64,000 nucleotides of DNA. Origin: Saccharopolyspora erythraea. Lineage in GTDB: Bacteria; Actinomycetota; Actinomycetes; Mycobacteriales; Pseudonocardiaceae. The stretch is taken from the NCBI RefSeq assembly GCF_018141105.1, contig NZ_CP054839.1, positions 2,294,001-2,358,000 on the forward strand, written 5' to 3'. The translations under genes were made by a program, and so were the position numbers. The notes beneath the pieces are model-generated. The model made no database searches and had not been told where the DNA came from. It was given only the letters and a program-made list of their open reading frames with translations. Positions 9,798 to 18,890 of this stretch are shown here, piece after piece; position 1 is the stretch's first letter; each line of letters starts with the position of its first letter.

Positions 9798-11201
9798 ATG
9801 AGCGATGCGTCCTGGGACCAGGCACTGGTCAGAGAACTGCGGGGGCGGATGAGCGGAACGGTCTTCGGCAGGGAGGACGCCGGGTACGAGAGCGCGCGGG
9901 AGCTGTTCAACTCCGCGATCGAGGTGGAGCCGAAGCTGATCGCGCAGTGCAGGACCCCCGAGGAGGTGGCCATCGGGGTCGCCTTCGCGCAGCGCAACGC
10001 GTTGGAACTGGCGGTGCGCAGCGGTGGCCACAGCGTCGCGGGCGCCAGCCTGAGCGCCGACGGGATCGTGCTGGACATGCGGCCGATGAACGAGGTCGCC
10101 GTCGACCCGGACGCGCGAACGGTCACCGTCGGAGGCGGTGCGCTGTGGCGCGACCTGGACCGGGCGACCGAGTCGCACGGGCTGGCCACCACCGGCGGAC
10201 GGGTGTCGACCACCGGCGTCGCGGGGCTGGCGCTGGGCGGCGGTTCCGGCTGGCTGGAGCGGAAACTCGGGCTGGCTTGCGACAACCTGCTGTCGGTGGA
10301 CCTGATCATCGCCGACGGCAGCCGGGTGACCGCCAGCGAGCACAGCAACCCCGACCTGTTCTGGGCGTTGCACGGCGGTGGCGGCAACTTCGGGGTGGCG
10401 ACCTCGCTCACCTTCCGCCTGCACCCGCTTCCGGAGTTCTCGGCCGCGCTTCTGCTGTGGGCGCCCGACGACGGGCCGAAGGTGGTGCGCGCGTTCCGGG
10501 AACTGCTGACCGAGGGGCCGGAGGAGATCGGCGGTGGGGTGATCTACCTGACCGCGCCGGAGGAGGACTTCGTGCCGGAGCGGTTGGTCGGTTCGCTGGC
10601 GTGCGCGGTGCTCGTCACGTGCATGGGGCCGGAATCCGAGCTGCGCGAGCAGATCGCCGGGCTGCTGGCCCTCCGTCCCGCGGGTTCGCTGATCATGGAC
10701 CTGCCGTACGCGGAGCTGCAGAGCATGCTCGACGACCCGCCCGGCTACCGCAACTACTGGTCGGCGGAGTATCTGCACGGGCTGCCGGACCAGGCTGCCC
10801 AGGTGTTCTGCGACCTCGCGAACGAGATGGTGGTTCCGTCGCCGTCGCAGCACGTGCTCTTCCCGTGGGGGGGTGCGGTCGCGCGTGGTGAGGGCGTGTG
10901 GCCGATGTCGAACCGCTCCGCGCCGTGGGTGGTGCACCCGTTGGGCCTGTGGGAGGACTCCGCCGACGACGGACGGGCGAGGTACTGGGCGCACGCGGTG
11001 CGGGAGGGAATGCGGCCCTACGCCACCGGCGCGACGTATCTGAACTTCATCGGCGACGAGGGCGAACGACGGGTGGTCGCGGGCTTCGGCGAGGAGAACT
11101 ACGAGGCGCTGACCAGGGTCAAGGCGCAGTACGACCCGGACAACATCTTCCACCGCTGGCACAACGTCCGGCCCGCGCGGCCGGTCGGGCTGTCAGGGTG
11201 A
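9798..11201 (+). CDS. FAD-linked oxidase of the berberine-bridge type
   Basis: A 467-residue flavoprotein oxidase. The FAD_binding_4 domain occupies about residues 30-210, with RSGGHSVAGAS, in which H78 is the likely covalent flavin site, and GVAGLALGGGSGWLERKLGL. The second covalent cysteine of bicovalent members is absent (GGRVSTTGV at that place). The C-terminal BBE motif is YDPDNIFHRWHNV. Such enzymes oxidise sugars or natural-product alcohols, using oxygen; the substrate here is unknown. No signal peptide is visible. GGGGGAGGAG precedes the ATG. It is the first gene of the accessory block after adoK. Confidence 0.88.
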   Translation: MSDASWDQALVRELRGRMSGTVFGREDAGYESARELFNSAIEVEPKLIAQCRTPEEVAIGVAFAQRNALELAVRSGGHSVAGASLSADGIVLDMRPMNEVAVDPDARTVTVGGGALWRDLDRATESHGLATTGGRVSTTGVAGLALGGGSGWLERKLGLACDNLLSVDLIIADGSRVTASEHSNPDLFWALHGGGGNFGVATSLTFRLHPLPEFSAALLLWAPDDGPKVVRAFRELLTEGPEEIGGGVIYLTAPEEDFVPERLVGSLACAVLVTCMGPESELREQIAGLLALRPAGSLIMDLPYAELQSMLDDPPGYRNYWSAEYLHGLPDQAAQVFCDLANEMVVPSPSQHVLFPWGGAVARGEGVWPMSNRSAPWVVHPLGLWEDSADDGRARYWAHAVREGMRPYATGATYLNFIGDEGERRVVAGFGEENYEALTRVKAQYDPDNIFHRWHNVRPARPVGLSG

Positions 11202-11304
11202 GAACCTGCCTTTGCCAGAAATCCTGAAAATTGTTGCAAGGATTTCCGCAGTTCATCTGTGGTTCATCTGGCGTATTGACTTAACATCCGCAAGAAAATG
11301 TGAT

Positions 11305-11337
11305 GCATGACAACCCCGACGGAGGAGGTTGTCATGC
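11305..11337 (+). promoter_or_regulatory. Inverted repeat enclosing the amylase start codon
   Basis: GCATGACAAC (11305-11314) and GTTGTCATGC (11328-11337) are perfect ten-base complements around a 13-base loop. The right arm contains the ATG at 11334, and the loop holds GGAGGAG, the Shine-Dalgarno sequence. As RNA it could control translation; as DNA it could be an operator. Confidence 0.6.
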
Positions 11338-12794
11338 GATTGCCGGTACTCGTGCTGGCGACGGCGTTCGCCGGTGCGTCCCTGGTGCCCGCCGCGGTTT
11401 CCGGCCCGGCCGCGGATGCGGCTCCCGGACCGCCCGGGGCGGCGCCGGCCACCGCCCCGGTGGCCGGGCCGCTCATCCAGATGTTCCAGTGGCCGTGGGA
11501 TTCGATCGCCCAGGAGTGCAGGAACCACCTGGGGCCCAAGGGATTCGGCGCGGTGCAGGTTTCGCCGCCGCAGGAGCACGTGCAGCTCGCCGACAAGGGC
11601 TACCCCTGGTACCAGGACTACCAGCCGGTGAGCTACGGGCTGCAGAGCAGGCGTGGCGGCGGTGAGCAGTTCGCCGCGATGGTGCGCACCTGCAAGGAGT
11701 CCGGTGTCGAGGTCTACGTCGACGCGGTCGTCAACCACATGAGCGGCAGCGGCTCGGCGGGCAGCGGTCCGGGCAGCGGCGGGACCGTCTACGAGAAGTA
11801 CCGCTACCCCGGTCTGTTCGAGGACGGGGACTTCCACGACTGCCGGCGGGACATCACCAACTACGACGACAAGTGGGAGGTGCGCAACTGCGAGCTCGTG
11901 GGACTGGCCGATCTCAAGACCGAGAGCGAGAAGGTCCGCAACGCCCAGATCGGCTTCCTCAACGGGCTGATCGACATGGGCGTGTCCGGGTTCCGCGTCG
12001 ACGGCGTCAAGCACATGCCGCCGGAGGACGTCGCCGCCGTCTTCGGCTCCCTCAAAGGTGATCCGTACGTGTTCCAGGAGGTGATCGCCGATCAGACGAC
12101 CCCGGCGTCGGAGTACGTCGGCAACGGCGACGTCACCGAGTTCGCCTACCACGGCAAGGTCAGCAACGCGTTCCGGGACGGATCGCTGGCGCAGCTGGCG
12201 AACCTGCCCGACCAGATGGCGCTGCCCAGCGATCAGGCCGTGGTGTTCATCGACAACCACGACACGCAGCGCAGCTCCCCGACGCTGACCTACAAGGACG
12301 GGCAGCGCTACGACCTGGCGGTCGGGTTCGAGCTGGCCCACCCCTACGGCACCCCGCAGCTGATCTCGAGCTTCGCCTTCGACAACCCCGACCAGGGCCC
12401 GCCCGCCGGGGACGGCGGGGTGACCAGCCCGGCGAGCTGCGAGGACCAGCGGTGGGTTTGCGAGCACCGGCGGCCGGTCATCAGCGGCATGGCCGGTTTC
12501 CACAAGGCCGTCACCGGTACCGGACTGACGAACTGGTGGGACAACGGCGGCGGCCGGATCGCTTTCGGACGCGGCGACGCCGGGTTCGCGGTGTTCAACG
12601 CCGAAGGCGGGGAGTTCTCCCAGACCTTCCAGTCGTCGCTTCCCGCGGGCACCTACTGCGACGTGATGACCGGCGAGGTCGCCGACGGCCGGTGCACCGG
12701 TGGGACCGTCGAGGTCGGAGGGGACGGGAAGTTCTCAGCCACCGTCGCCGCCGGGTCGGGCCTGGCCCTGCACGCCGGCGCCAAAGTCGGCTGA
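11334..12794 (+). CDS. Secreted alpha-amylase, GH13
   Basis: Hydrolyses internal alpha-1,4 bonds of starch outside the cell. Of 486 residues, the first 30 or so form a signal peptide (MRLPVLVLATAFAGASLVP). The catalytic barrel starts at IQMFQWPWDSIAQEC. The four GH13 regions are visible: VDAVVNH, GFRVDGVKH (nucleophile D223), VFQEVI (acid E249) and FIDNHD (D310). A short all-beta C-domain closes the protein; no starch-binding module is present. A partial TTGCAAGG site at 11234-11241 weakly resembles the operator pair near the LacI gene. Start at 11334 rather than an earlier in-frame ATG (11307), because GGAGGAGG sits just before it. Confidence 0.95.
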   Translation: MRLPVLVLATAFAGASLVPAAVSGPAADAAPGPPGAAPATAPVAGPLIQMFQWPWDSIAQECRNHLGPKGFGAVQVSPPQEHVQLADKGYPWYQDYQPVSYGLQSRRGGGEQFAAMVRTCKESGVEVYVDAVVNHMSGSGSAGSGPGSGGTVYEKYRYPGLFEDGDFHDCRRDITNYDDKWEVRNCELVGLADLKTESEKVRNAQIGFLNGLIDMGVSGFRVDGVKHMPPEDVAAVFGSLKGDPYVFQEVIADQTTPASEYVGNGDVTEFAYHGKVSNAFRDGSLAQLANLPDQMALPSDQAVVFIDNHDTQRSSPTLTYKDGQRYDLAVGFELAHPYGTPQLISSFAFDNPDQGPPAGDGGVTSPASCEDQRWVCEHRRPVISGMAGFHKAVTGTGLTNWWDNGGGRIAFGRGDAGFAVFNAEGGEFSQTFQSSLPAGTYCDVMTGEVADGRCTGGTVEVGGDGKFSATVAAGSGLALHAGAKVG

Positions 12795-12885
12795 CCTGGC
12801 GCGATGTGCCGCCCGGTCCGGGGAGTTGCGTGATCCCGACTGGTCGATGCCGGGAGCTGAAGCCGAACGCGTGCCTGGTGCGTGC

Positions 12886-14127
12886 TCAGCCAGGCGCGCG
12901 TTCGGTGCCGGCTTCGTCGGTCGCCGTGGTGGAGGTGACCGGGATCCGGGCGTGGACGTGGAAGCTGCCGTCGGGCCGCCGTCCGGCCTCGAAAACGCCC
13001 TGCACCAACGAGATCCGCTCGCGCATGCCGATCAGGCCGTGGCCACCGCTGGGTACCTCGACATCCACGGGGCGCGCCGGGGGAGCGTTGTGGACCCGCA
13101 CGGTGACGAACTCCGCTTCGTAGCGGAGCAGCACCTCGGTCTCGACCATCCCGGCGTGCTTGTGCACATTGGACAGCGACTCCTGGACGATCCGGTAGAT
13201 CGTGCGCTGCACGTTGCCCGGCAGCCGGACCTCCGGTCCCTCGACGCGCAGCCGCACCGGCAGCCCCGCCGCCAGGGACTCCGACACCAGCTCGGGTAGT
13301 TCGCCGAGGGTGGGTTGCGGCGCCAGCGGGTCCTCCGGGGTGCCTCCCGCCAGCCGCAGCACGCCGATCACCTCGCGCAGCTCCCGCAGGGCCTGCCGGT
13401 TGGCGTCACCGACCTGCCTGGCCAGCCGCGCGGTCTCCGCGGGCTCGGTGTCGGTGCTGACCTCCAGCGCTCCGCTGTAGATCACGGCCAGGCCGACCTG
13501 GTGCGCCACCACGTCGTGCATCTCCCTGGCGATCCGCGAGCGCTCCTCGGCCAGGGCCTGCGCGGCGAGCAGGTGCTGCTCCCGCTCCAGCCGGTCGGCC
13601 CGCTCCTGCAGCTCCTCCAGCAGCCGGTTGCGGGCCTTGAGGTAGACGCCGAGCAGCACCGGCACCGCCACCAGCGAGAACGGCACTACGATGACCCACG
13701 GGACGGCAGGCGAGTCCTCGTCGCCGTCGTAGACCTGGGTGATGTCGATCGGGTTGTAATAGTCGCTGACCACGATCAGCGCGGCGACCAGTACCGACAC
13801 CGCGATGAGCCTGCGCTCCGACTTGCCGTAGCGGGCCAGCGAGTACAGCGCGACGGTGATCAGGAAGATGTCGTAGCCGATCAGGATCACGCCCACCGCC
13901 GCGACGACCGGCACGATCGGCCAGCGCCTGCGCACGATCAGGGGCAGCGTGGCCACCGGCACCGTGCTCAGCGCGAACGCCCGCAGCTCGGGGCTGCGGT
14001 ACTCGATGACGTCGGTGGCCACCCACAGCACCAGCGCGGTCACGCCGAGCACGACCAGCACGTCGAAGACGACGCTGCGCCGCCTCGGCCACCACAGGAC
14101 CCGCCGCGACGGGCGCGCCCGGCTCAC
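12886..14127 (-). CDS. Sensor histidine kinase, NarL/DesK type
   Basis: A 413-residue membrane kinase. About five or six hydrophobic segments fill residues 18-165, followed by a coiled coil (LLEELQERADRLERE). The dimerisation and phosphoacceptor box is REMHDVVAHQ with H204 (HisKA_3). The ATPase domain has RTIYRIVQESLSNVHKHAG and the G-box GGHGLIGMRERI. The GTG start overlaps the stop of the response regulator by four bases (GTGA), so the two are translationally coupled. No extracellular sensor domain is visible; the signal is unknown. Confidence 0.93.
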   Translation of the reverse strand: MSRARPSRRVLWWPRRRSVVFDVLVVLGVTALVLWVATDVIEYRSPELRAFALSTVPVATLPLIVRRRWPIVPVVAAVGVILIGYDIFLITVALYSLARYGKSERRLIAVSVLVAALIVVSDYYNPIDITQVYDGDEDSPAVPWVIVVPFSLVAVPVLLGVYLKARNRLLEELQERADRLEREQHLLAAQALAEERSRIAREMHDVVAHQVGLAVIYSGALEVSTDTEPAETARLARQVGDANRQALRELREVIGVLRLAGGTPEDPLAPQPTLGELPELVSESLAAGLPVRLRVEGPEVRLPGNVQRTIYRIVQESLSNVHKHAGMVETEVLLRYEAEFVTVRVHNAPPARPVDVEVPSGGHGLIGMRERISLVQGVFEAGRRPDGSFHVHARIPVTSTTATDEAGTERAPG

Positions 14128-14780
14128 TGCTCGCTCGCGATGCCGGCGTTGTGCGCGATGAGCGCCAGCTGCACGCGGTTCTCGCAGTCCAGCTTCATAA
14201 GCAGGCGGCTGACGTGGCCCTTCACCGTGGACTCGGTGGCGCCCAGCGTCTTGGCGATCGAGGCGTTGGACAGCCCGCCGCCGACCAGCGAGAGGATCTG
14301 GCGCTCGCGCGGTGTCAGCTCGTCGAGCCCGTGCACGGCCGTCGTGCCGCGGGAGGAGTTCCGGTCGGCGAAGTGCGAGAGCAGCCGCCGCGTGACCGAC
14401 GGCGAGAGCATCGCGTCGCCCTCGGCGATCACCCGGATCGCGTTGATCAGCTCCTCGGGCCGGGCGTCCTTGAGCAGGAACCCCGACGCGCCCGCCTCGA
14501 TCGCCGAGTACACGTTGGCGTCGAAGTCGAACATGGTGAGGATCAGGATCTTCGGCGGCGCGGGCAGCGAGGTGATCTGCCTGGTCGCGGCCAGCCCGTC
14601 GAGCCTGGGCATCTGGATGTCCATGACCACGACGTCCGGTGCGTGCCGCCGGACCCCGGTCACGGCCTCGGCGCCGTCCCCTGCCTCGGCGATGACGGTG
14701 ATGTCGCCCGCGCTCTCCAGGATCTTGCGCAGCCCCGCGCGCACGATCTGCTCGTCCTCGGCCAGGAGTATCCGCGTCAC
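14124..14780 (-). CDS. NarL/FixJ-family response regulator
   Basis: A 218-residue DNA-binding regulator. The receiver domain spans residues 1-120, with the acidic pocket AEDE and phosphoacceptor D54 (VVVMDIQMP); T and K of the switch are in ILTMFDF and LLKDARP. A LuxR-type helix-turn-helix lies near 150-210 (LTPRERQILSLVGGGLSNASIA). It is first in a two-gene unit with the kinase. The GTG at 14780 has no ribosome site but has a leaderless -10 box. Confidence 0.94.
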   Translation of the reverse strand: MTRILLAEDEQIVRAGLRKILESAGDITVIAEAGDGAEAVTGVRRHAPDVVVMDIQMPRLDGLAATRQITSLPAPPKILILTMFDFDANVYSAIEAGASGFLLKDARPEELINAIRVIAEGDAMLSPSVTRRLLSHFADRNSSRGTTAVHGLDELTPRERQILSLVGGGLSNASIAKTLGATESTVKGHVSRLLMKLDCENRVQLALIAHNAGIASEQ

Positions 14781-14786
14781 GCCGAC

Positions 14787-14792
14787 ACACTA
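14787..14792 (-). promoter_or_regulatory. Leaderless-type -10 box for the response regulator
   Basis: On the minus strand TAGTGT lies six bases before the GTG at 14780. Confidence 0.5.
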
Positions 14793-14976
14793 CTTGCGCT
14801 ACCAGGCGAACTCGAACCAGAACTTTCGTTTTCGCTGGTCGTGCGATCGTCGTAGGGCGACGCCGAAGTCGTCGGCGGCGTCGGTCCCGCGGCTCGTCCA
14901 TAACGTCCAGAGTGGACGGTCCGGTCGCCGCCGACGAGCTGCGGGGCCGACAGCCACGACCGTCGTCCTGGTCCGA

Positions 14977-15714
14977 TCAGCGGCGGGCGAGCACGAGCAT
15001 CCGCCTGCACTCGGCGGTCAGCGGCTCGCCGTCCTCGCCGAACCCCTCGACCTCGCCGAAGCCGGCGGCCAGCAGCCAGTCGCGGAGCTCGGGGAAGCCG
15101 AACATGCGGGTGAAGTAGTGGAAACGCCGCGCCCGTCCATCCCGGACGATGGTCCGCTCGACGATGTTGCGGCTGGTGAGCGGGTCGAACCGGTGCCGGT
15201 CGACGAGCAGGTCGCCGTCGATCTCCTGCACGATGGAATGCTGGTAGGAGCGCAGGACGTACGCCTGGTTGTTCAGTTCCAGCAGCAGCCGGCCACCCGG
15301 TCGCAGGGCCTGGAATGCCTGGTCGAGGACCCGCCGGTTGCCCGCGTCGTCGAAGTAGCCGAAGGCGGTGAACCAGTTGACGATCGCGTCGAAGTGGCCG
15401 GTCCACGGCAGTTCGCGCATGTCGCCCTGGACGTAGTCGACCTCGACGCCGCGTTCGCGGGCGTCCTGCCTGGCGTGGTCCAGGAACACCGGCGTGATGT
15501 CCAGCCCCGACACCGCGAACCCCCGCGCGGCGAGCCGGTTGGCGATCCGGCCGTGCCCGCAGGCCAGGTCCAGCACCCGCGCTCCGGGCCGCGGTTCCAG
15601 CAGCCGCTCCACGAGCTCGGCCTCGGCGTCGCTGCGCTCCTCCAGCGGCCGCTCGGCGAAGCGCAGGTAGTCCTCGTCGAACAGGTCCTCGGTGTCGAAG
15701 GGCGGCGTTGGCAT
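14977..15714 (-). CDS. SAM-dependent methyltransferase
   Basis: A 245-residue class I methyltransferase. Motif I is VLDLACGHGRIANRLA, followed by an acidic end of strand 2 (SGLDITP). GDMRELPW and a conserved FDAIVNWFTAFGYF follow. The C-terminal half contains YFTRMFGFPELRDWLLAAGF. No substrate can be assigned; the set FTAFGYF/HYFTRMF is found in small-molecule methyltransferases. The start at 15714 is chosen because AGGAGG stands four bases upstream; an earlier in-frame codon at 15747 has none. It is a single gene, divergent from the next. Confidence 0.88.
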   Translation of the reverse strand: MPTPPFDTEDLFDEDYLRFAERPLEERSDAEAELVERLLEPRPGARVLDLACGHGRIANRLAARGFAVSGLDITPVFLDHARQDARERGVEVDYVQGDMRELPWTGHFDAIVNWFTAFGYFDDAGNRRVLDQAFQALRPGGRLLLELNNQAYVLRSYQHSIVQEIDGDLLVDRHRFDPLTSRNIVERTIVRDGRARRFHYFTRMFGFPELRDWLLAAGFGEVEGFGEDGEPLTAECRRMLVLARR

Positions 15715-15837
15715 CGCGCCTCCTGGGTTTCCGGGCGGAGCACGCATCTTCCCGCGCGGGAGGCGGCGGTGCCAACGGATTTCCCCGGCCTGGAATTTCG
15801 CTCGTCAGCGCCGCCGCGACTGCCGATACTTCGCCGA

Positions 15838-16512
15838 ATGACCGAAGGGAGACTCGTGCTCGGCGGCTATGTCGCGGCGGCGCGCGCGGTGCGCATGCGG
15901 TGGCAGAACGCCGAGGTGCTGCCGCGGTGGCTGGTCACGGCGAGCGGGTGCATCGCGCGCGCCGAGCCCGGGCCGGAGGCGGCCTGGTACACCGACCGGT
16001 CCGCGGCTCAGCGGCGCGGCACCGGCGTGCTCGCGCTGGGGTTCGAGGCCGAGCACGCGGCCGGGCTCGTCGAGGAGATCACCGCGGACTTCGTCCAGAC
16101 GCGGGGCTGGCGCTACGGCCACCAGGCCCCGGAGTGCCTGGAACTGCTCGTCCGCGGCGCCGGGATGCCCGCCGACGCGCGGCTGCGCGGGTTCGAGGTG
16201 ATCGGCGTCGAGTGGAACCTCAGCCACCTGCACTCGTGGCTTTGCCACGGCTACGAGGCCGAGGTCGCCGGCGAGCTGGGAATCCGCCCGAACCGGTTCG
16301 GGCTGCTCGACACGCACCGGCAGGCATGCGAGGTGCTGGAGTGGATGGACTCGCTGCCCGCCGCACGCGCTGCGGAGCCGGTCTACTGGACCGTGGCCGC
16401 CGTCGCGGAGTGCGGCGGGCCGGAGCCTCAGCGGGCGAGGTCGGACTCGTTGAACCGCGCGTACCGGATCGTCTCGTGCGCGTCCTCGGACGCGGGGGAG
16501 CCCGCCTCGTAG
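15838..16512 (+). CDS. Conserved hypothetical protein
   Basis: A 224-residue soluble protein that I do not recognise. It has many Trp and Arg residues (RMRWQNAEVLPRW, GVEWNLSHLHSWLCHGYEAEV, VLEWMDSLP) and no membrane segment or signal peptide. The ATG at 15838 has a GATACT box seven bases upstream and no Shine-Dalgarno sequence. The last 28 codons overlap the 3' end of the sialidase gene on the other strand by 85 bases, and the tail there (QRARSDSLNR) may not be conserved. A convergent overlap this long is unusual. Confidence 0.6.
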   Translation: MTEGRLVLGGYVAAARAVRMRWQNAEVLPRWLVTASGCIARAEPGPEAAWYTDRSAAQRRGTGVLALGFEAEHAAGLVEEITADFVQTRGWRYGHQAPECLELLVRGAGMPADARLRGFEVIGVEWNLSHLHSWLCHGYEAEVAGELGIRPNRFGLLDTHRQACEVLEWMDSLPAARAAEPVYWTVAAVAECGGPEPQRARSDSLNRAYRIVSCASSDAGEPAS

Positions 16513-17711
16513 AGCAGCCCTGCCCAGCCGCCGCCGAGGTTGACCAGGTCGGAGTAGGCCGCCCACGTCGCGTCGATGACGGTGCCGCTCTCCTGCCAGG
16601 TCGCGCCCTCGTCGGAGGAGGTCCGGATGCGCATCGTGTGCCGCCGGTGGTCCATGGCCGGGTCGGTGTTGTACGGCCCGGAGAACAGCACGAGGTTGTT
16701 CGGGTCACCGGCGGTCTTCGCGCGCAGCCGCACGACCGAGCCCTGCACCACGGGCCCCTTCAGCTCGGGCACGAGGGCGAAGTCCTGGCTGAAGCTCGCG
16801 CCGGCGTCGGTGCTGACGGCGTCCGCGCGGTTGCCGGTGGGCGTCTCGGTGCCGCTGTTGTCCTGGTTGCGGGCGGCGGTGTAGACGTGGCCGTCGACGG
16901 TCTCCAGCAGGCTCAGCTCCTGCGGGGTGATCTTCTCGCCGGTGCGGTCGTCGAGCGCGCCGAGCTGCCAGGTGGTGCCGCCGTCGTCGCTGTAGACCAG
17001 GCCCGCGCCCTTCAGGCCGCCGCCACCGCCGAAGTTGATGCCCGCCAGCATCCGGTTCTGGTGGTCGCCGGGGCGGGTGAGCTGGAGGCCGTGCCCGGGG
17101 CCGGTGGCGTACCAGGTGCTCCACTCGGTCTTCGTCAGCTGCGGCTGCGCCTTCGGCGCGGTCCACTTCGTGCCCTTGGGATCGGTGCTGTGCTGCAGGT
17201 ACGGGGTGCGCGTGCACTTGCTGCCCGGGTTGCACTCCGGACCGGGGTTGTGCGTGGTCAGCAGCGAGATGCGGCCGGTGACGCGGTCGACGACCGGGAC
17301 CGGGTTGCCGCGGGTGTCGCCCGCGCCGTCGCTGACCAGCTCCAGGCCGCCCCAGGTGCGGCCGTCGTCGGTGGAGCGCTTGAGCACGACGTCGATGTCA
17401 CCGGTGTCGTCGCAGTTGTTGTTGCGGCCCTCGGCGAAGGCCAGCAGCGTGCCGCGGTCCTGGGTGCGCACGATCGCGGGGATGCGGAAGCAGTTGTAGC
17501 CGCCCTCGCCCTTGCGGAAGATCGTCGTGCCCGCGATGGCGGCACCGCCGCCTTCCGCCTTGGCGAAGACGGGGGAAGCGGCGTTCCCGGCGGCCTTCGG
17601 CTCCTCCGGTGCCGCGGCGGGTGCACCGGCGCACGCCGAACCCAGGGCCGCCGCCGCCAGCACCGCCGCCGCGGTCCGCACGCCTGCTCGCCACCTGTGT
17701 CGCAAGTCCAT
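16428..17711 (-). CDS. Exo-alpha-sialidase, GH33
   Basis: Removes terminal sialic acid from glycans outside the cell or at its surface. Of 427 residues, the N-terminus is a signal peptide (RTAAAVLAAAALGSACAG) whose cysteine near residue 27 may make a lipoprotein, though the lipobox is weak. The FRIP motif is in YNCFRIPAIV. Four Asp boxes are visible: STDDGRTW, SDDGGTTW, STDAGASF and SSDEGATW. The catalytic Glu/Tyr region is near DGHVYTAARNQ, and the third arginine near the C-terminus. It lies beside a sugar ABC importer, in its own unit. No sialic acid catabolic genes are near, so scavenging by the same cell is not shown. Confidence 0.92.
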   Translation of the reverse strand: MDLRHRWRAGVRTAAAVLAAAALGSACAGAPAAAPEEPKAAGNAASPVFAKAEGGGAAIAGTTIFRKGEGGYNCFRIPAIVRTQDRGTLLAFAEGRNNNCDDTGDIDVVLKRSTDDGRTWGGLELVSDGAGDTRGNPVPVVDRVTGRISLLTTHNPGPECNPGSKCTRTPYLQHSTDPKGTKWTAPKAQPQLTKTEWSTWYATGPGHGLQLTRPGDHQNRMLAGINFGGGGGLKGAGLVYSDDGGTTWQLGALDDRTGEKITPQELSLLETVDGHVYTAARNQDNSGTETPTGNRADAVSTDAGASFSQDFALVPELKGPVVQGSVVRLRAKTAGDPNNLVLFSGPYNTDPAMDHRRHTMRIRTSSDEGATWQESGTVIDATWAAYSDLVNLGGGWAGLLYEAGSPASEDAHETIRYARFNESDLAR

Positions 17712-17953
17712 GTCTGTCCTCTCGGCCGTGCGCTCGGGTGCGCCGGCAGCTCGCGGGGATGGACAAGATCAGTAGCATCCTGCCACGCGAGTTGGAAAAG
17801 AACCGCCGAATGAACAGATCTGAAAATCTTGGACAGTGGCGATGTTCGCAGCAACGCATGGAGCCGGACGGGCCAACGGGCTCGATCAGGCGGCGCGTGG
17901 GTGGCCGAACCCAGCGCGACCGGTCGAACAGGACGGCCGGGGGAGCGGGTGCT

Positions 17954-17982
17954 CCGGTGCCCCCGACGGGCGGGGACACCGG
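17954..17982 (-). terminator. Hairpin terminator after the sugar permease genes
   Basis: CCGGTGCCCC from 17954 pairs with GGGGACACCGG ending at 17982, with one bulged base. It lies seven bases past the stop of the last importer gene. Confidence 0.55.
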
Positions 17983-17988
17983 AAACCC

Positions 17989-18888
17989 TCAGCCCTTCAC
18001 ACTGCCCGCGGACAGGCCGCTGACCAGGAAGCGCTGCACGAGGTAGAACACCAGCACCGCGGGCACGGCCACCAGCACCGACGCCGCGGCCAGGTGGCCC
18101 CACTCGGTGCGGTTCTGCTGCACGAAGACCTGCAACCCCACGGCGAGGGTCTTGGAGCGGTCGTCGGCCGACAGCAGCGCCGATGCGAAGGCGACCTCGC
18201 CCCACGCGACGATGAACGAGTAGAACGCGGTCACCGCGAGCCCGGGCCTGGCCAGCGGCAGCACCAGCCGCCAGAACACCCCGAACGGCGAGAGCCCGTC
18301 GACCCGGCCCGCCTCGTCGATGTCGGTCGGGATGGAGTCGAAGTAGCCCTTGAGCATGAACGTGGCGAACGGGATCGCGGTGCTGCAGTAGACCAGCACC
18401 AGCCCGAGCACGCTGCCCTGGAGTCCCAGGTGGAGCAGGATGTTGTACAGCGGCACGATCAGCACCGCGAACGGGAACATCTGCACCACCAGGAAGGACA
18501 GCAGCAGCCAGTGCCTGCCGGGGAAGCGGAACCGGCTGGCCGCGTAGGCGGTGGTGGCCGCCATGAGCACGCCGAGCACGGTCGTCAGCGCGGCGATCAG
18601 CACGGAGTTGCCGAACCAGCTCAGGAATGCGCCCTTCGAACCCGACAGCACGTCGGCGTAGTTGTCCAGGCTGGACTCGTTGAACAGCGTCGGAGTCGAC
18701 TCGATCGCCTTGGCGTTCGGCTTGAACGACACCACCAGCACCCAGAACACCGGGAACACCGCCACGAGCGAGGCGAAGACCAGCGCCGAGTGCAGTGCCA
18801 CGCTGGAGAGCGCCGACCGCCGGGTGCGGTGGGAACGGCGGTCGGCGACCGGGGCCGCCGCTCGCAGCGAAGCCGCGTCGATGGACAT
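17989..18888 (-). CDS. Sugar ABC importer permease, MalG/AglG type
   Basis: An inner-membrane channel subunit of 299 residues with six transmembrane segments. The EAA loop that contacts the ATPase is DEAGRVDGLSPFGVFWRLVLP in two parts (near residues 193-213). The N-terminus VFPVFWVLVVSFKPN is typical of the MalG branch. It starts at 18888, two bases after the stop of the other permease. It is the third gene of the minus-strand order binding protein, permease F, permease G. No ATPase gene follows, so a shared MsiK-type ATPase is likely. Confidence 0.92.
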   Translation of the reverse strand: MSIDAASLRAAAPVADRRSHRTRRSALSSVALHSALVFASLVAVFPVFWVLVVSFKPNAKAIESTPTLFNESSLDNYADVLSGSKGAFLSWFGNSVLIAALTTVLGVLMAATTAYAASRFRFPGRHWLLLSFLVVQMFPFAVLIVPLYNILLHLGLQGSVLGLVLVYCSTAIPFATFMLKGYFDSIPTDIDEAGRVDGLSPFGVFWRLVLPLARPGLAVTAFYSFIVAWGEVAFASALLSADDRSKTLAVGLQVFVQQNRTEWGHLAAASVLVAVPAVLVFYLVQRFLVSGLSAGSVKG

Positions 18889-18890
18889 CT

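Noticed and set aside
13315-15837. Open frame extending far upstream of the protein at 15838
   Set aside because: It runs antisense through a clear kinase, regulator and methyltransferase; only the part after 15838 has no better explanation.
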